A DNA stretch of 64,000 bases from Planctomycetaceae bacterium (GTDB taxonomy: Bacteria > Planctomycetota > Planctomycetia > Planctomycetales > Planctomycetaceae), in the NCBI GenBank assembly GCA_041398785.1, contig JAWKUA010000001.1:62001-126000 (forward strand). The letters run 5' to 3'. The notes below the pieces were generated by a model that had not been told where the DNA came from, did no database searches, and saw nothing but the letters and a program-made list of their open reading frames with translations. The translations under genes and the position numbers were made by a program. Each line of letters starts with the position of its first letter. The first letter of the stretch is position 1. Shown here piece after piece: positions 43,516-53,743 of this stretch.

Positions 43516-46275
43516 ATGACAGGCATTCGAATTTCCTTCATCCTGCCGGCGCTGCTGATCGCAGCAACGACGGCCAACACGGCACATGGTCAATTTGGCG
43601 GCTTCGGCTTCGGCGGTGGTCTGGCCGGGCCGTTCGACAACGAGCGACTCGTCGACAGCGGTCAGGGAGTCATGGTGGCCTGGTCAGAGAACAAGGACGA
43701 ACTGCGCGGCTTCAGCGACACCAAAGGCGAATGGACGTTGCTGAAGATTGAGCCGCAGGAACAGGTGGTACCGGTGGTCGAAGGTGCTGTCGCCGCAGTG
43801 AAGCTCAGCGATGGCATGGCCGCGTACAGCGGCGAAACCGGCACTTGGGACGTTGTCAGACTTCCGGCTGATTCGGACGCTCAGCCGTTCCTAAGCGAAA
43901 ATCGAGTTCAGTTTCTCGACAGCGATCATCTCTACACATTCGCGGCGTCAACCGGTCGCTGGACGTCGCCGACGGATGAACGGCTGCAGCGGGTGAACGA
44001 GCAGATTCGGCTGCCTGAGATGATTCGAGGAAATCAGGCCGACGCATTGCGGAAAGCGTTTGAACAGGCGCCGGTTGTTGTCGATCGATTCATGCTCAGC
44101 GGCAGTCCTGAGGGTCCGCTGCTGCTGGTTGACACTCGTAAGAGCGATGTGGAGCGTGTGCGCGAGATCGTGGCACAGTTCATCGCAGACGACCCGGCAC
44201 ACGGCGGTCAGCCGCAGAATGCTCCTGTTCCGGCGGATGCTGTCACTCGCGAATTGAAGTTCAAGCATGTGAAACCGCTGCAGATGCTGCCTCGCGTTGA
44301 AGAACTGCTCAACGCGCGAGGCATGTGGGCACACGACATCAACGAGAATTCGTTCAACGTCACCGGGACTCCGGAAGCTCTGGACCGACTTGAACAGAAA
44401 ACAAGGGAACTCGACACCGCCGAAAACGCGGAAGAATGGGCGAAGCTGCCGGCTCAGGGACGCGAAGTGCTGAACGTCCGCCCTTTTGGTCCGATGGTCG
44501 GCGGTCCTTCAGCAGGAACGGTCGTCGCAGGTTCCGCTGATCTGGCGGGTTTCGGCCAGCCGCGTCTCGATCCCCTGGAACAGCGAGCTTTGGAACTGGC
44601 TCGCAAAGTACGGGAAGCAGGTGAACCGACGGGTGAGCAACAGGCGGAACTCAGGAACCTCGTTACTCAGTCGCTCGAAGCACGGCTGCAGCAACAGGCA
44701 GCTCAGGTTCAGCAACTGACCGAGAAGCTGGAAAAAGTCCGCTCGGCACTTGACCAGCGGCAGCAGAACAAAGACCGGATCATTCAGCGGCGAGTCGAAG
44801 AACTGCTCGATCCCAGCGTCAACTGGGAATCGCTCACGTCTCGGTCAGCCCCGGTTACGATTGCAACGACCGGAGCACCGATTGGGTTGGCCGGCCCGGC
44901 TCATATTCCGTTGGGAATGCCGGCCGGGGTCGCATCCGATTTGTTCGGAAACGCAACATCTGTAGATCCCATTTCCGTTGCAGGTTCTCCGTCCGGCGGT
45001 ATTCGCCCACGAGACGAACTGTTCACTGAACTGAAAAAGCAGTATCGCCAGGCCTCAACAAGTCGGGATTCCATCCTGGACAACCTCAAACGGATTGAAA
45101 CGGACGAAAGCGAATACAACGTCGAAGCCGCTCGCAGGGAAGTCGCACGGCTGCGAACTCTTCTGCAGAACCAACTGACGGAATGGAAGCAGGTCTGGCG
45201 AGACTACGAATCCGGCAGCCGCCTACTGGAACTGAATGTCGAAGAGGCTAACACCAGCGCCAGCGCCGATCTGAAGCAGGCCGAGCGAATGCGGCAGTTG
45301 GCGGAGAAGGATGCGGTCGCCGCAAATGAAGTTCGGAAGGTGGAAGCGACGCTTTCGCTCAGCCAGGTCCGCCTGCGTCGCGCCGAAGAGCACCTGCGTG
45401 CCTACAAGTCGCTCGCCGAAGATGCGCCGTATCTGAATCCGAGCACGTTCGATGTGTCACAGGTTCTGGAACCGGATTCCGGCCGGAACGAAGATGCCGC
45501 GGCATTCTCCGACAACGCGCTAAGACCATTCCCCGACGCCGACAATTCCGACACTGCGACGCGAGCCGCGGGCAGTGTCACGTACGAGCGCCGCAACGCG
45601 GTGACCAGTGCGGATGCCGCTCCCGCTGACCGGTTGCCCGGCATCGATCCCGAACTGATTGCCGACATGCGGTCACGGCTGGAGGGTGCTCACAGCGAAG
45701 TCGCACGGTACGCGAAATCGTTTCCGGCCGGAGCGAAGCTGGTGCGGCTGCTGGAAAAGCCCGTCGCCGAATGGACCGCCGATGAGAAAGCCGGTCTGCA
45801 GGAACTGGCCCGGGCCAGCTTCGTCCGCGTGGAGATTCCGGAAGGCAATGAAGTCACCGAAGAATGGCGGAAGAAGCAGTTCGAGTTCAACATGCCCGTT
45901 TCGGTGATCCGCGAGAATGCCCTCCGGCTGAAGGAAAACAAGACCGCATGGGACCGAGCCTGGACGGATTATCAGTCGCGGGTCAGGTTGTTGAATCTGG
46001 ATGTCCAGGAAGCGGAGCTTGTGCTGAAACAACGCCTGGAGGAATGGGGAGTCGCGGAAATGGCAAATGAAAAAAGCAGCAGCCGCGCATTCACTCCGAC
46101 GGAAATGTCGGCGCGGGAACGGGCCCACGCCCATGCCCAGATCGCCGTTCAGCGAGCGACCGAACGCCTGCAACAACTGACCGACATCGTCGAGATGCAG
46201 CCGGAGTTGAATCCGGATCATTTCACGATGCCGGAAGGCGTCGAGGACGTACTTCCGGCACCGGGCGACAATTGA
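43516..46275 (+). CDS. Secreted coiled-coil protein of the ECF-kinase locus
   Basis: 919 residues. The signal peptide is residues 1-25 (MTGIRISFILPALLIAATTA). Residues 40-150 look like a beta-rich repeat (AWSENKDELRGFSDTKGEWT). Residues about 225-300 resemble the secretin/TonB short N-terminal fold (RELKFKHVKPLQMLPRVEEL and NSFNVTGTPEALDRLEQKTR). Long coiled coils lie at about 350-440, 515-640 and 830-910, separated by low-complexity linkers. There is no transmembrane segment after the signal. It follows the sigma factor and kinase on the same strand, with a 500-base repeat-filled gap, so it may be a target or partner of that signalling unit. The family is not one I can name. Confidence 0.8.
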   Translation: MTGIRISFILPALLIAATTANTAHGQFGGFGFGGGLAGPFDNERLVDSGQGVMVAWSENKDELRGFSDTKGEWTLLKIEPQEQVVPVVEGAVAAVKLSDGMAAYSGETGTWDVVRLPADSDAQPFLSENRVQFLDSDHLYTFAASTGRWTSPTDERLQRVNEQIRLPEMIRGNQADALRKAFEQAPVVVDRFMLSGSPEGPLLLVDTRKSDVERVREIVAQFIADDPAHGGQPQNAPVPADAVTRELKFKHVKPLQMLPRVEELLNARGMWAHDINENSFNVTGTPEALDRLEQKTRELDTAENAEEWAKLPAQGREVLNVRPFGPMVGGPSAGTVVAGSADLAGFGQPRLDPLEQRALELARKVREAGEPTGEQQAELRNLVTQSLEARLQQQAAQVQQLTEKLEKVRSALDQRQQNKDRIIQRRVEELLDPSVNWESLTSRSAPVTIATTGAPIGLAGPAHIPLGMPAGVASDLFGNATSVDPISVAGSPSGGIRPRDELFTELKKQYRQASTSRDSILDNLKRIETDESEYNVEAARREVARLRTLLQNQLTEWKQVWRDYESGSRLLELNVEEANTSASADLKQAERMRQLAEKDAVAANEVRKVEATLSLSQVRLRRAEEHLRAYKSLAEDAPYLNPSTFDVSQVLEPDSGRNEDAAAFSDNALRPFPDADNSDTATRAAGSVTYERRNAVTSADAAPADRLPGIDPELIADMRSRLEGAHSEVARYAKSFPAGAKLVRLLEKPVAEWTADEKAGLQELARASFVRVEIPEGNEVTEEWRKKQFEFNMPVSVIRENALRLKENKTAWDRAWTDYQSRVRLLNLDVQEAELVLKQRLEEWGVAEMANEKSSSRAFTPTEMSARERAHAHAQIAVQRATERLQQLTDIVEMQPELNPDHFTMPEGVEDVLPAPGDN

Positions 46276-46979
46276 CGGAGAGCGTGCATTCGAGGCCATT
46301 CGAACTGCCGTCGCGTTGGGACTTCGCGTGTTGTGGGGGTCGATTCCTGGGGCGATGCCCCAGGCTGGATGAACTGCTGGCCCGTTGGGCCGAAAACGAA
46401 TTCCTGGGACGATGCCCCAAGCTGGACGCACTGGTGGCTCGTCGGGCCAAGAACAATTTCCAGGGGCGATGGGCGAGGCTGGATGAACTGGTGGCTCGTT
46501 GGACCGGAATCGCATCGGATCGGAATCGCAATCAATGAATCGTGTTCGGCTACACGATGCGATTCAGCAACGGTCCACCGATTCAGTCCCAACGGGACGA
46601 CAATTCATCCAGCCTGGCACAGCGTGCCAGGTAACGGCCCACCGTACGATTCAGTCCCAACGGGACGGCAGTTCATTCGTGATTCTGCAATCGGATTTCG
46701 AAATCCGATCGAAGGAATCACGTACGCATCGCCCTTTGCAGCCGCGCGGACGGTTCGCGTCATAGTTCGACGCTGGAGCGAACTTTCGTCGCGTTGAGAC
46801 TTCGGGGATTGCGGCAATCGATTCCTGGGGCGATGCCGCAGGCTGGACGCACGGCCGGCCCGTTGGACCGGAACAACGGACGGCGAGCCTCGCGGCGACG
46901 CGCTTCGTGATGGTCGTGGCAGTCGGTAGAGTACGCTCAACCGTGGCCAGCCGTATCTCTGAACTGACCGACCGTCACC
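46276..46979. other. Repeat-rich intergenic region
   Basis: About 700 bases with no convincing gene. It contains the 57-base tandem repeats (46343-46510), a further copy of that unit near 46820-46880, two CGATTCAGTCCCAACGGGAC copies near 46580 and 46650, a CCTGGCACAGCGTGCCAGG hairpin near 46614, and paired GTCGCGTTGGGAC/GTCGCGTTGAGAC segments at its two ends. It looks like a mosaic of dispersed palindromes. Confidence 0.6.
46343..46510. repeat. Three tandem 57-base repeats
   Basis: Units start at 46343, 46400 and 46456. Each begins ATTCCTGGG-CGATG-CCC (or a variant), runs through GGCTGGAxGxACTGxTGGCxC and ends in GTxGGxCCGAA. The first unit contains the palindrome CCTGGGGCGATGCCCCAGG. A fourth, isolated copy lies near 46820-46880. 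Confidence 0.65.
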
Positions 46980-49900
46980 GTGCCCGAGACAACTTCCACC
47001 GATCGGATTTCCGAACTGCGGCGAGCCGTGTGGCGCGCGGATGCCGGAGCGTATCTGGTCGAACCGCGAGTCGTCCGCCGAGTCATTCGGGAACTCTACG
47101 GGTTCGCTCGACTGTCGTCGAAAATTCCCCACACCGAACTGCAGCTTGTTTCTTCGTACGATGTCAAAGCTCTGACTCATCCGGACGAGCTGGGTCTGGA
47201 ATCCTTCGGCGGGCTGCCGCAATACGCTCTGCTGATTGCCCTGCCGGAGGAACAGGATCTGAACGGCAGGCCGCTGCAGGACCTGATGCAGGCGATGTGG
47301 CGACGCCTGTTTCACGGCATGATCGACCGCTCACTTGCCGATCAGCACCGCGCGGAGCGACTTTCGCGAGCGGACGTGCAGGCTCGCATCGCAGACATCG
47401 GTCAGGTCGAATTTGATGAAGCTCACGCCGTGCTGCGCGCGGAACTGCGGCTGGTCGAACCGGAATCGCGAGTCGAAGCGTACACGGAGTTTGCGGCCGT
47501 GTTTCTGGAACTGTCCCGGTTCGCTCCGGACATGGTGCCGATCTGGTTTCCTTCGCTGGAAGGCCGGCGTCACATTGAGGACGTTCTGATACAGGACGTT
47601 TCGGCGCAGGCGGTCTACGACGCCAGCCGCCTGTACGGAGCTCCGGAACCCGATCTGACGCCGGAGGTTCAGCGGGACGAAGTGCAGTTGTCGAGCGAAC
47701 GGGAAGTCTGGTCCCGGGGCCAGTCTGTGCATCCGTCGCGGGGACGATTTCAGCGACTGATCAGAAAGCGCGAACGTTCGAACCAGCACGGCAACACGGT
47801 CGCAGCCGGCATTGCCGCCGTTCGCGCGGCGGAGTTCGCGCCGAGCGAAGTTGAAAAACGTGAAGCCCGCGTCGCCGCTGATGCCGACATGCAGCAACTG
47901 GTGGAACGGCTGCGTCAGGCTCTGCAGTTCGATGCCGGTGAAAGCGATGACTGGCAGAAATCTCTGATGGAACTGCTGCGGAATTCGACTCACGGATTCT
48001 GGAATTCGGACAAGAAGCTGCTGTACGACCTGCAGAAAGTCTGCCTGGATCACGAACGCATCACCTACCGAGTCGATCTGATTAAGTGGATTGTGTCGCG
48101 CGGCAGGCGTCTGCTGCGGCGACCGCTGTCGAATATTCGCGAAGTCATGATGGCCAAACATCTGGCCAGTTCCGCGTCGCGGCTTGTTTACGTGCGGTTG
48201 TCCGGCAACGAACGTTCGCGACTGGCGGCCTTGCTGCACGAAGCGGCCGATCTGGCGGAAGAACAGATGCGGCAGCGAATGCGTCCGGCGCTGCGGCAGG
48301 CGCTGATCGATGTGGGATTCTACACGCCTCCCGGTTGCAAATTCGCTGCAGTCGACGGCGATGACGGAGGCGACACCGGTGCAACGTCAGCGGGCAGGCT
48401 GCATTCCGCCAGTGTTCCGGAACAGGTCGCGTTCGACAAACTAACGGAAGAGGCTCTCGACACGATCGCCGAACGCGGCTACCTGACGATGGGCTATCTG
48501 CGAGACGCCATCAGCCGCAACGATCTGAAGCTGCCGGACCTGACCGATCCGCGCGATCTGATTCGCGGTGACCATCTGCTGCGAGCCGACGACAGACTGG
48601 ATGTCGCCCTGGACGGCGTCTACCGGCGCGGAGAGTTCTACCTGCGCTGGCTGCAGGTCGTCAGTTCTCTGGCGTTCGGAACGCGGACGGGACGTTTCGC
48701 GACGCAGTTCCTGTTCATTCCCTTCGGTGGAGCGGTCGTGCTGGTCAAGGGCGTTGAACATCTGATCGACGTTGTGACGGGTAAGGGACACGATTCGTCG
48801 AAGTCAGCAGCGCTACCGGGTTCGACGCCGTCTGACGGCGAATCGGTTTCCGACGAAGCGACCGCCGGCGTCGAAGAATCCGAACGCGCGGCCGACGGCG
48901 ATCGGTCGACAGCCGCGGCGGCATCCGATTCCAGCGACGCGTCTTCGACGAGGGACGGTGCTTCGTCCGCCGGCACAGACGTCGCGGACAGAGAGGATTC
49001 ATCGGATACCACAAACGCCGCCGACGGAAGCTCCGAGGTGAATTCCGGCCCGGAGACTGTTGTCAGCGAAAGGGAACCGACGACAACCGAATTTGCGGCT
49101 GTTCCCGCCAGCGTTCCGCAGTCGCTGGAAGAAATCATCAGCCACCAACTGCCGTCGATTGCATCAATCGTTCTGGTGGGTTTTCTGTTGATGGCCGTGA
49201 TTCATCTGCCGGGCTTTCGCGGCATTCTGTTCAATCTGCTGCAGATCGTCTGGCGCGGAATACGAAAGCTGGTTTACGACCTGCCGGTTGCTGTGCTGCA
49301 TTTTCCGCCCGTGCAGTGGGTCTGGAAGAGTCGCTGGTTTGTTCGGGCTCGGAGATATTTTTTCACGCCGTTTCTTCTGTCGTGGCTGTTTTGCCGTCTG
49401 ATTCCGTGGCTGGCGGGTCGCGCTGACGATAGCTTGCTGAGCTGGTGGTGGGTGCTGTCGATCGGCGGACTGTTCAGCGCAGCGGTGAATTCCCGACTGG
49501 GCCGTGATGCTCAGGAACTGACGGCCGAATGGCTGGGTAACGCGTGGTATGACCTGCGAGCCCGCGTCTTTCTGGCGCTTTACGAATGGGTGATCGACGG
49601 CTTCAAGTGGATGCTGAACGTCGTGGAACGCTTCATCTACGCGGTGGATGAATGGCTGAGATTCCACAGCGGCGAAACCTGGGTGACTCTTGTGGTCAAG
49701 GCGTGTGCCGGTGTTGTGTGGTCACTGCTGGTGTTTCTGATCCGGATTTACGTCAACCTGCTGATTGAACCGACGCTGCATCCGGTGAAGCATTTTCCCG
49801 TGGTGACGGTGGCTCACAAGATTTTTCTGCCATTCATCCTGGTGCTGGAGCGGGCTCTGACGCAGGTGCTGACTCCGTACCTTGGCGTGGCTCTGGCGAC

Positions 49901-50852
49901 GGCGATCACCTGGTTCACCATTCTGTTTCTGCCGGGCATCTTCGGGTTCATTGTCTGGGAACTGAAGGAAAACTGGCGGCTGTACGACTCGAACCGTGTG
50001 CCGCGACTGCGCCCCGTGGCTGTGGGGTCACACGGCGAAACGGTGTTGCGGCTGATGAAGCCAGGGTTTCATTCCGGAACGCTTCCGAAGCTGTTCAATC
50101 GCATGCGGCGGCTGGAACGCAAGGTCGTTTCGTTTCAACGTTTCAGCACACGCCGCGCATTGCGGGAACGGCTGCATCATGTTGAACGCGACATCCGGCG
50201 ATTCGTCGATCGCGATCTGCTGCAATTGCTGCGCTACTGTTCGGTGTGGAACAACTGTGACATCACCTGCGGCGAAGTTCACACCGCGTCCAACAGTATT
50301 CACCTGCGGCTCGACTGTCCGACGCTGCACGGTCTGCCGCTGCGACTTCTGTTTCAGGAACAGAGCGGCTGGGTGGTGGCGACGATCGAAGACAGCGGCT
50401 GGCTGAATCATCTGTCGTCGGAGCAACTGCACAGCTTTGAAACGGCGCTGCTGGGGTTTTATCGCAAGGCCGGTGTCGAACTGGTGCGGGAACAGATGGA
50501 ACGGCACCTGCTGGGACTTCATCCGTACGATATCTGCGACGAAGGACTGCAGATCTGGCCGGAAGGACAGTTTCAGAAGGTGGTGACGGTTGATCTGCAT
50601 CGTCGCCATCAGGTGCGTCCGATGCCCGTCAGTCTGGCGGCATCCTGCGGACTGCAGCCCGTCGCGCGGGAATCGGTCGTGTTCGCTCAGACCGAAATCT
50701 TATGGTCCGAGTGGCAGCACGTCTGGGCGACTCCCGAAAGTGACAACGGATCAGCAACTGCAGCTCCGCCGCTGGCGTGCATGCAGTCGGCGCGTCTGTC
50801 ACTGCTGCCCATTGGTTCCGGCAGCGCCGCTGGCTATGTTCGGCGAGCGTAG
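46980..50852 (+). CDS. Large multi-pass membrane protein, unknown function
   Basis: 1290 residues from a GTG at 46980. Residues 1-560 are soluble, helical and rich in Arg/Glu, with blocks such as ITYRVDLIKWIVSRGRRLLR. A hydrophobic segment lies at about 573-592, then a Ser/Thr/Asp-rich linker (about 600-715). Membrane segments follow at about 728-748, 793-815, 818-838, 900-925 and 946-990, and a soluble C-terminal domain of 290 residues (LERKVVSFQRFSTRRALRER, LLRYCSVWNNCDITCGE). I recognise no family. The size and layout suggest an envelope scaffold or transporter-like protein. It stands alone, convergent with the kinase-cytochrome gene. Confidence 0.85.
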   Translation: MPETTSTDRISELRRAVWRADAGAYLVEPRVVRRVIRELYGFARLSSKIPHTELQLVSSYDVKALTHPDELGLESFGGLPQYALLIALPEEQDLNGRPLQDLMQAMWRRLFHGMIDRSLADQHRAERLSRADVQARIADIGQVEFDEAHAVLRAELRLVEPESRVEAYTEFAAVFLELSRFAPDMVPIWFPSLEGRRHIEDVLIQDVSAQAVYDASRLYGAPEPDLTPEVQRDEVQLSSEREVWSRGQSVHPSRGRFQRLIRKRERSNQHGNTVAAGIAAVRAAEFAPSEVEKREARVAADADMQQLVERLRQALQFDAGESDDWQKSLMELLRNSTHGFWNSDKKLLYDLQKVCLDHERITYRVDLIKWIVSRGRRLLRRPLSNIREVMMAKHLASSASRLVYVRLSGNERSRLAALLHEAADLAEEQMRQRMRPALRQALIDVGFYTPPGCKFAAVDGDDGGDTGATSAGRLHSASVPEQVAFDKLTEEALDTIAERGYLTMGYLRDAISRNDLKLPDLTDPRDLIRGDHLLRADDRLDVALDGVYRRGEFYLRWLQVVSSLAFGTRTGRFATQFLFIPFGGAVVLVKGVEHLIDVVTGKGHDSSKSAALPGSTPSDGESVSDEATAGVEESERAADGDRSTAAAASDSSDASSTRDGASSAGTDVADREDSSDTTNAADGSSEVNSGPETVVSEREPTTTEFAAVPASVPQSLEEIISHQLPSIASIVLVGFLLMAVIHLPGFRGILFNLLQIVWRGIRKLVYDLPVAVLHFPPVQWVWKSRWFVRARRYFFTPFLLSWLFCRLIPWLAGRADDSLLSWWWVLSIGGLFSAAVNSRLGRDAQELTAEWLGNAWYDLRARVFLALYEWVIDGFKWMLNVVERFIYAVDEWLRFHSGETWVTLVVKACAGVVWSLLVFLIRIYVNLLIEPTLHPVKHFPVVTVAHKIFLPFILVLERALTQVLTPYLGVALATAITWFTILFLPGIFGFIVWELKENWRLYDSNRVPRLRPVAVGSHGETVLRLMKPGFHSGTLPKLFNRMRRLERKVVSFQRFSTRRALRERLHHVERDIRRFVDRDLLQLLRYCSVWNNCDITCGEVHTASNSIHLRLDCPTLHGLPLRLLFQEQSGWVVATIEDSGWLNHLSSEQLHSFETALLGFYRKAGVELVREQMERHLLGLHPYDICDEGLQIWPEGQFQKVVTVDLHRRHQVRPMPVSLAASCGLQPVARESVVFAQTEILWSEWQHVWATPESDNGSATAAPPLACMQSARLSLLPIGSGSAAGYVRRA

Positions 50853-50914
50853 GACCGCTTGCGTTCGCGGAGTCGGCTTCACGCTCGCCCGGTCCGTCTG
50901 ATGGCGTCTGCGCA

Positions 50915-53527
50915 TTACGGCGCCCGTCTCGCCTGCATCCGCAACTGAGGCTCCAGCGCATTCCCCTGAGTCGGACGCCCCAGAAAGTCGGCGTCCAGAG
51001 CACTGAACTGCGAACCGTCGTACTGCTGCAGAAACCTGACTGTGATGGTCGCAATCTTGTCGGCTGACGCGGCGGCATTTTCCCGGTTGACGTCGCGCAG
51101 CCTTCGGCCAAGATCGTCGACGACAGTGACGGCTTCGTTCAGCAGGTCAACCGTGATCGCTTCCACAGTTTCGCCTTCCGGGGATTCCAGAATCTCGGCA
51201 AACTCTTCCAACTGGTCCTTCGCCGTGTCGATGGCGTCCTTCCATGCATCCACTGCGTCGCCCTCAAGGTCTTTGGTTCCGCTGGTGGCTGCCAGGTTTC
51301 TCAGGCAGACCTCCGCTACAACCAGTGGAGACACAATCAGCAGCAGTCGCCGACGGTTGGCGGTCGGCAGATTCGTCTGTCGCTGTAACAGAGACGCCGT
51401 GTCGGCGTTGTGCCGGGAATCCTGAAAGAAGTTGTGCCGCACCTCGCCCTGCATCCACGGAAGGATCTCGAACAGCTCGCTCTTCGCTTTGTGCCCGACA
51501 TCTTCGGCGACCAGTTCTTCATCACCAATGATGTGGCAACTGTGGCAGTTCTTCACCAATTCGTACAAATGCACCGGGCGAATCATGCCGGCCCGGTTGA
51601 TGACATCGTGTCGGGCCTGCCGATGTTCGGGCGTTTCCTGCTGCCGAGTCGCCGCGGCACGGTCGTCGTACTGCGCGTGCGTCACCAGCCATCCGTCATC
51701 TCCGCCAGCAGCGCCGTGGCAGGATTCGCAGGACGTGCCGGCTTCCACCGCCATCTGTCCGGAAGTGGAGCCTTCGGTCGGCGAGTGACATGCCAGGCAG
51801 CTATCCAGACTCTGGTGCTTTTCCAGATACTTTTGGGCGATAGGGGAGTCCTGAAGATTCCTGCCGCGCGCGTGTTTGGAGCGGCTCCATGCGACGTATT
51901 CCGATCGGTGGCAGTCGATACAGGCGTGAGAACCGACGAAGTGGGTTCTGTTGGCAGTCGGCACCACAGGACCGGAACTCACCGGCGGAACGACCGCCGT
52001 GGTTCCGTCCGCTGCCGTGGTTCCGTCCGTCAGAGTGTCTCCGTCGGCCACGGTGACTTCCGGCGTTACGATTCCCGTTTCCGATCCAGTGCCGCCGTCG
52101 GCAGGTTTGTCAACGGCAGACGTTTCGCCGGCGGTCGTGTCAACGGCTGCGACGTCGGTGGATGTGCTGCCTTCAGACGCGTCGCCGCCGGATCCGGTCG
52201 TGCCGGTCACGGACGGTGATTCATCGGGAGTTGTTCCCGCAGCCGACGAGTTGTCATCAGGCTTATCGGAACCGTCAACAACCTGCGGCGGAGAATCCGG
52301 ACGGGAGTTGTCGTCCTGTCCCAGCATAGCCCAGCCAACCGCTGCCAGGATTCCCAGCACGATCGTGGACATCACGATCACAGGTGCGTTGTTGCGCAGC
52401 GTGTGCAGGCCCCGCCGGACAGTTGACAGCGAGCCTGCTCGAACGGGACGGCACTGCAGCCAGTCGTGCAGGTCCGCGGCGAGATCGGCACACGTCAGAT
52501 ATCGCTGATCGGGATCGCGGTGCATGGCTTTCCGGCAGATCGCGTCCAGGTCGGCGGACAGTGTCGGATCGACGGCACGAATCGGCTGCGGCGTGTTGCT
52601 GGCGACCTGAGCGATCACCATATGCTGCGGTCCGTTGAACGGCTTGCTGCCGGTCAGCAACTGGTACAGAACGACCCCCAGACTGTATTGATCGCTGGCC
52701 GGACCGATGCGGCCGACGTCACCGCGAGCCTGTTCCGGCGACATATAGGCGGGAGTGCCCAGCAGGGCGCCATCGGTGGTGATTCCCGCTTCGTCCTCCA
52801 GATCCTTTGCCAGCCCGAAGTCCATCAGCTTCGGTTCACCGGCGGAATCCAGCATGATGTTCTGAGGCTTGATGTCGCGATGAATTACTCCCTGGCTGTG
52901 AGCGTACGCGAGTGCGTCGGCCAGCCGCCAGGCACATCGCACCGCGTCCTGAACGGACATCTTTTCGCGTTTGATGCGTTCCGACAGCAGTTCCCCGTCG
53001 ATGAACTCCGACGCCAGAAAGTAGCAGTCTTCCGTTTCACCGGATTCAAACGTGGCGACGATATTGCGGTGACGCAGACGGGACGTCGACGCGGCCTCGC
53101 GAAGGAACCGCTTCACGCGGACATCCTGGTTGGGGCCGACGGTCGGAATCTTCAGCGCCACGAACCGATCGTGATCCGGATCATAGGCTCGGTAAACACG
53201 ACCGAAGCCGCCCTGGCCGACGGCTTCCCTGACTTCATAGCGTCCCACAGTCTGGCCGGTGCGGCCCTCAATGCTGATATCAGGATCACAGGTGTTCTCG
53301 GATCGCCTGTCCGAATCCGAGTCATCGTCCCGGGCGGCGACGGTGCGGGACACGGTCTGTTCGGGTGGCGCCGGAGTTGCCGGAGCAGCCGGAGTCGCCG
53401 CGCGAACGTCCATCACTTCGAAGGTGTGGCCGCAGGACGGACAGCGAACAAGCTGCCCCAGAGCATTCTCCGGGACTCGCAGGCGCCTGCTGCAGTTGGA
53501 ACACGTCGTTCGATAGTTGGATGCCAT
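50915..53527 (-). CDS. Ser/Thr kinase fused through one membrane segment to a tetraheme cytochrome-like domain
   Basis: 870 residues. Order: Zn-ribbon (C9-x2-C12, C29-x2-C32); kinase at about 97-355 with AVGQGGFGRVY, VALKIP (K126), HRDIKPQN (D218), LMDFGLAKD (D236) and YMSPEQARGD; membrane segment 381-402 (APVIVMSTIVLGILAAVGWA); Thr/Gly/Asp-rich linker to about 525; then four CXXCH motifs: C536-H540 (CIDCH), C577-H581 (CLACH), C600-H604 (CESCH) and C661-H665 (CHSCH). The last resemble cytochrome c554-type multiheme proteins. A C-terminal helical region follows. The layout puts the hemes outside the cytoplasmic membrane and the kinase inside, so the protein could report redox state or electron flow to cytoplasmic targets. 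All kinase and heme motifs are intact in one uninterrupted frame. Confidence 0.92.
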   Translation of the reverse strand: MASNYRTTCSNCSRRLRVPENALGQLVRCPSCGHTFEVMDVRAATPAAPATPAPPEQTVSRTVAARDDDSDSDRRSENTCDPDISIEGRTGQTVGRYEVREAVGQGGFGRVYRAYDPDHDRFVALKIPTVGPNQDVRVKRFLREAASTSRLRHRNIVATFESGETEDCYFLASEFIDGELLSERIKREKMSVQDAVRCAWRLADALAYAHSQGVIHRDIKPQNIMLDSAGEPKLMDFGLAKDLEDEAGITTDGALLGTPAYMSPEQARGDVGRIGPASDQYSLGVVLYQLLTGSKPFNGPQHMVIAQVASNTPQPIRAVDPTLSADLDAICRKAMHRDPDQRYLTCADLAADLHDWLQCRPVRAGSLSTVRRGLHTLRNNAPVIVMSTIVLGILAAVGWAMLGQDDNSRPDSPPQVVDGSDKPDDNSSAAGTTPDESPSVTGTTGSGGDASEGSTSTDVAAVDTTAGETSAVDKPADGGTGSETGIVTPEVTVADGDTLTDGTTAADGTTAVVPPVSSGPVVPTANRTHFVGSHACIDCHRSEYVAWSRSKHARGRNLQDSPIAQKYLEKHQSLDSCLACHSPTEGSTSGQMAVEAGTSCESCHGAAGGDDGWLVTHAQYDDRAAATRQQETPEHRQARHDVINRAGMIRPVHLYELVKNCHSCHIIGDEELVAEDVGHKAKSELFEILPWMQGEVRHNFFQDSRHNADTASLLQRQTNLPTANRRRLLLIVSPLVVAEVCLRNLAATSGTKDLEGDAVDAWKDAIDTAKDQLEEFAEILESPEGETVEAITVDLLNEAVTVVDDLGRRLRDVNRENAAASADKIATITVRFLQQYDGSQFSALDADFLGRPTQGNALEPQLRMQARRAP

Positions 53528-53743
53528 CGCGAACTCGCTTCAGGCGACCGGGCGGACGCAATCGACCGTCCCGGACCTGCGGGAAGAAGAAGTTGCTTCG
53601 CAGCTCCTGTGGTATTTCTGCATTCGCTGAGCGGCGTCCGCTCATGTTAACGCAGTTGGCGCATCAGGCCAGTGACGGCTGCTTCAGTGGACCGTGTCGG
53701 CGTGCAGCACTTTCAAAGCGCCATGATCTCAGGTGCCGATGCG

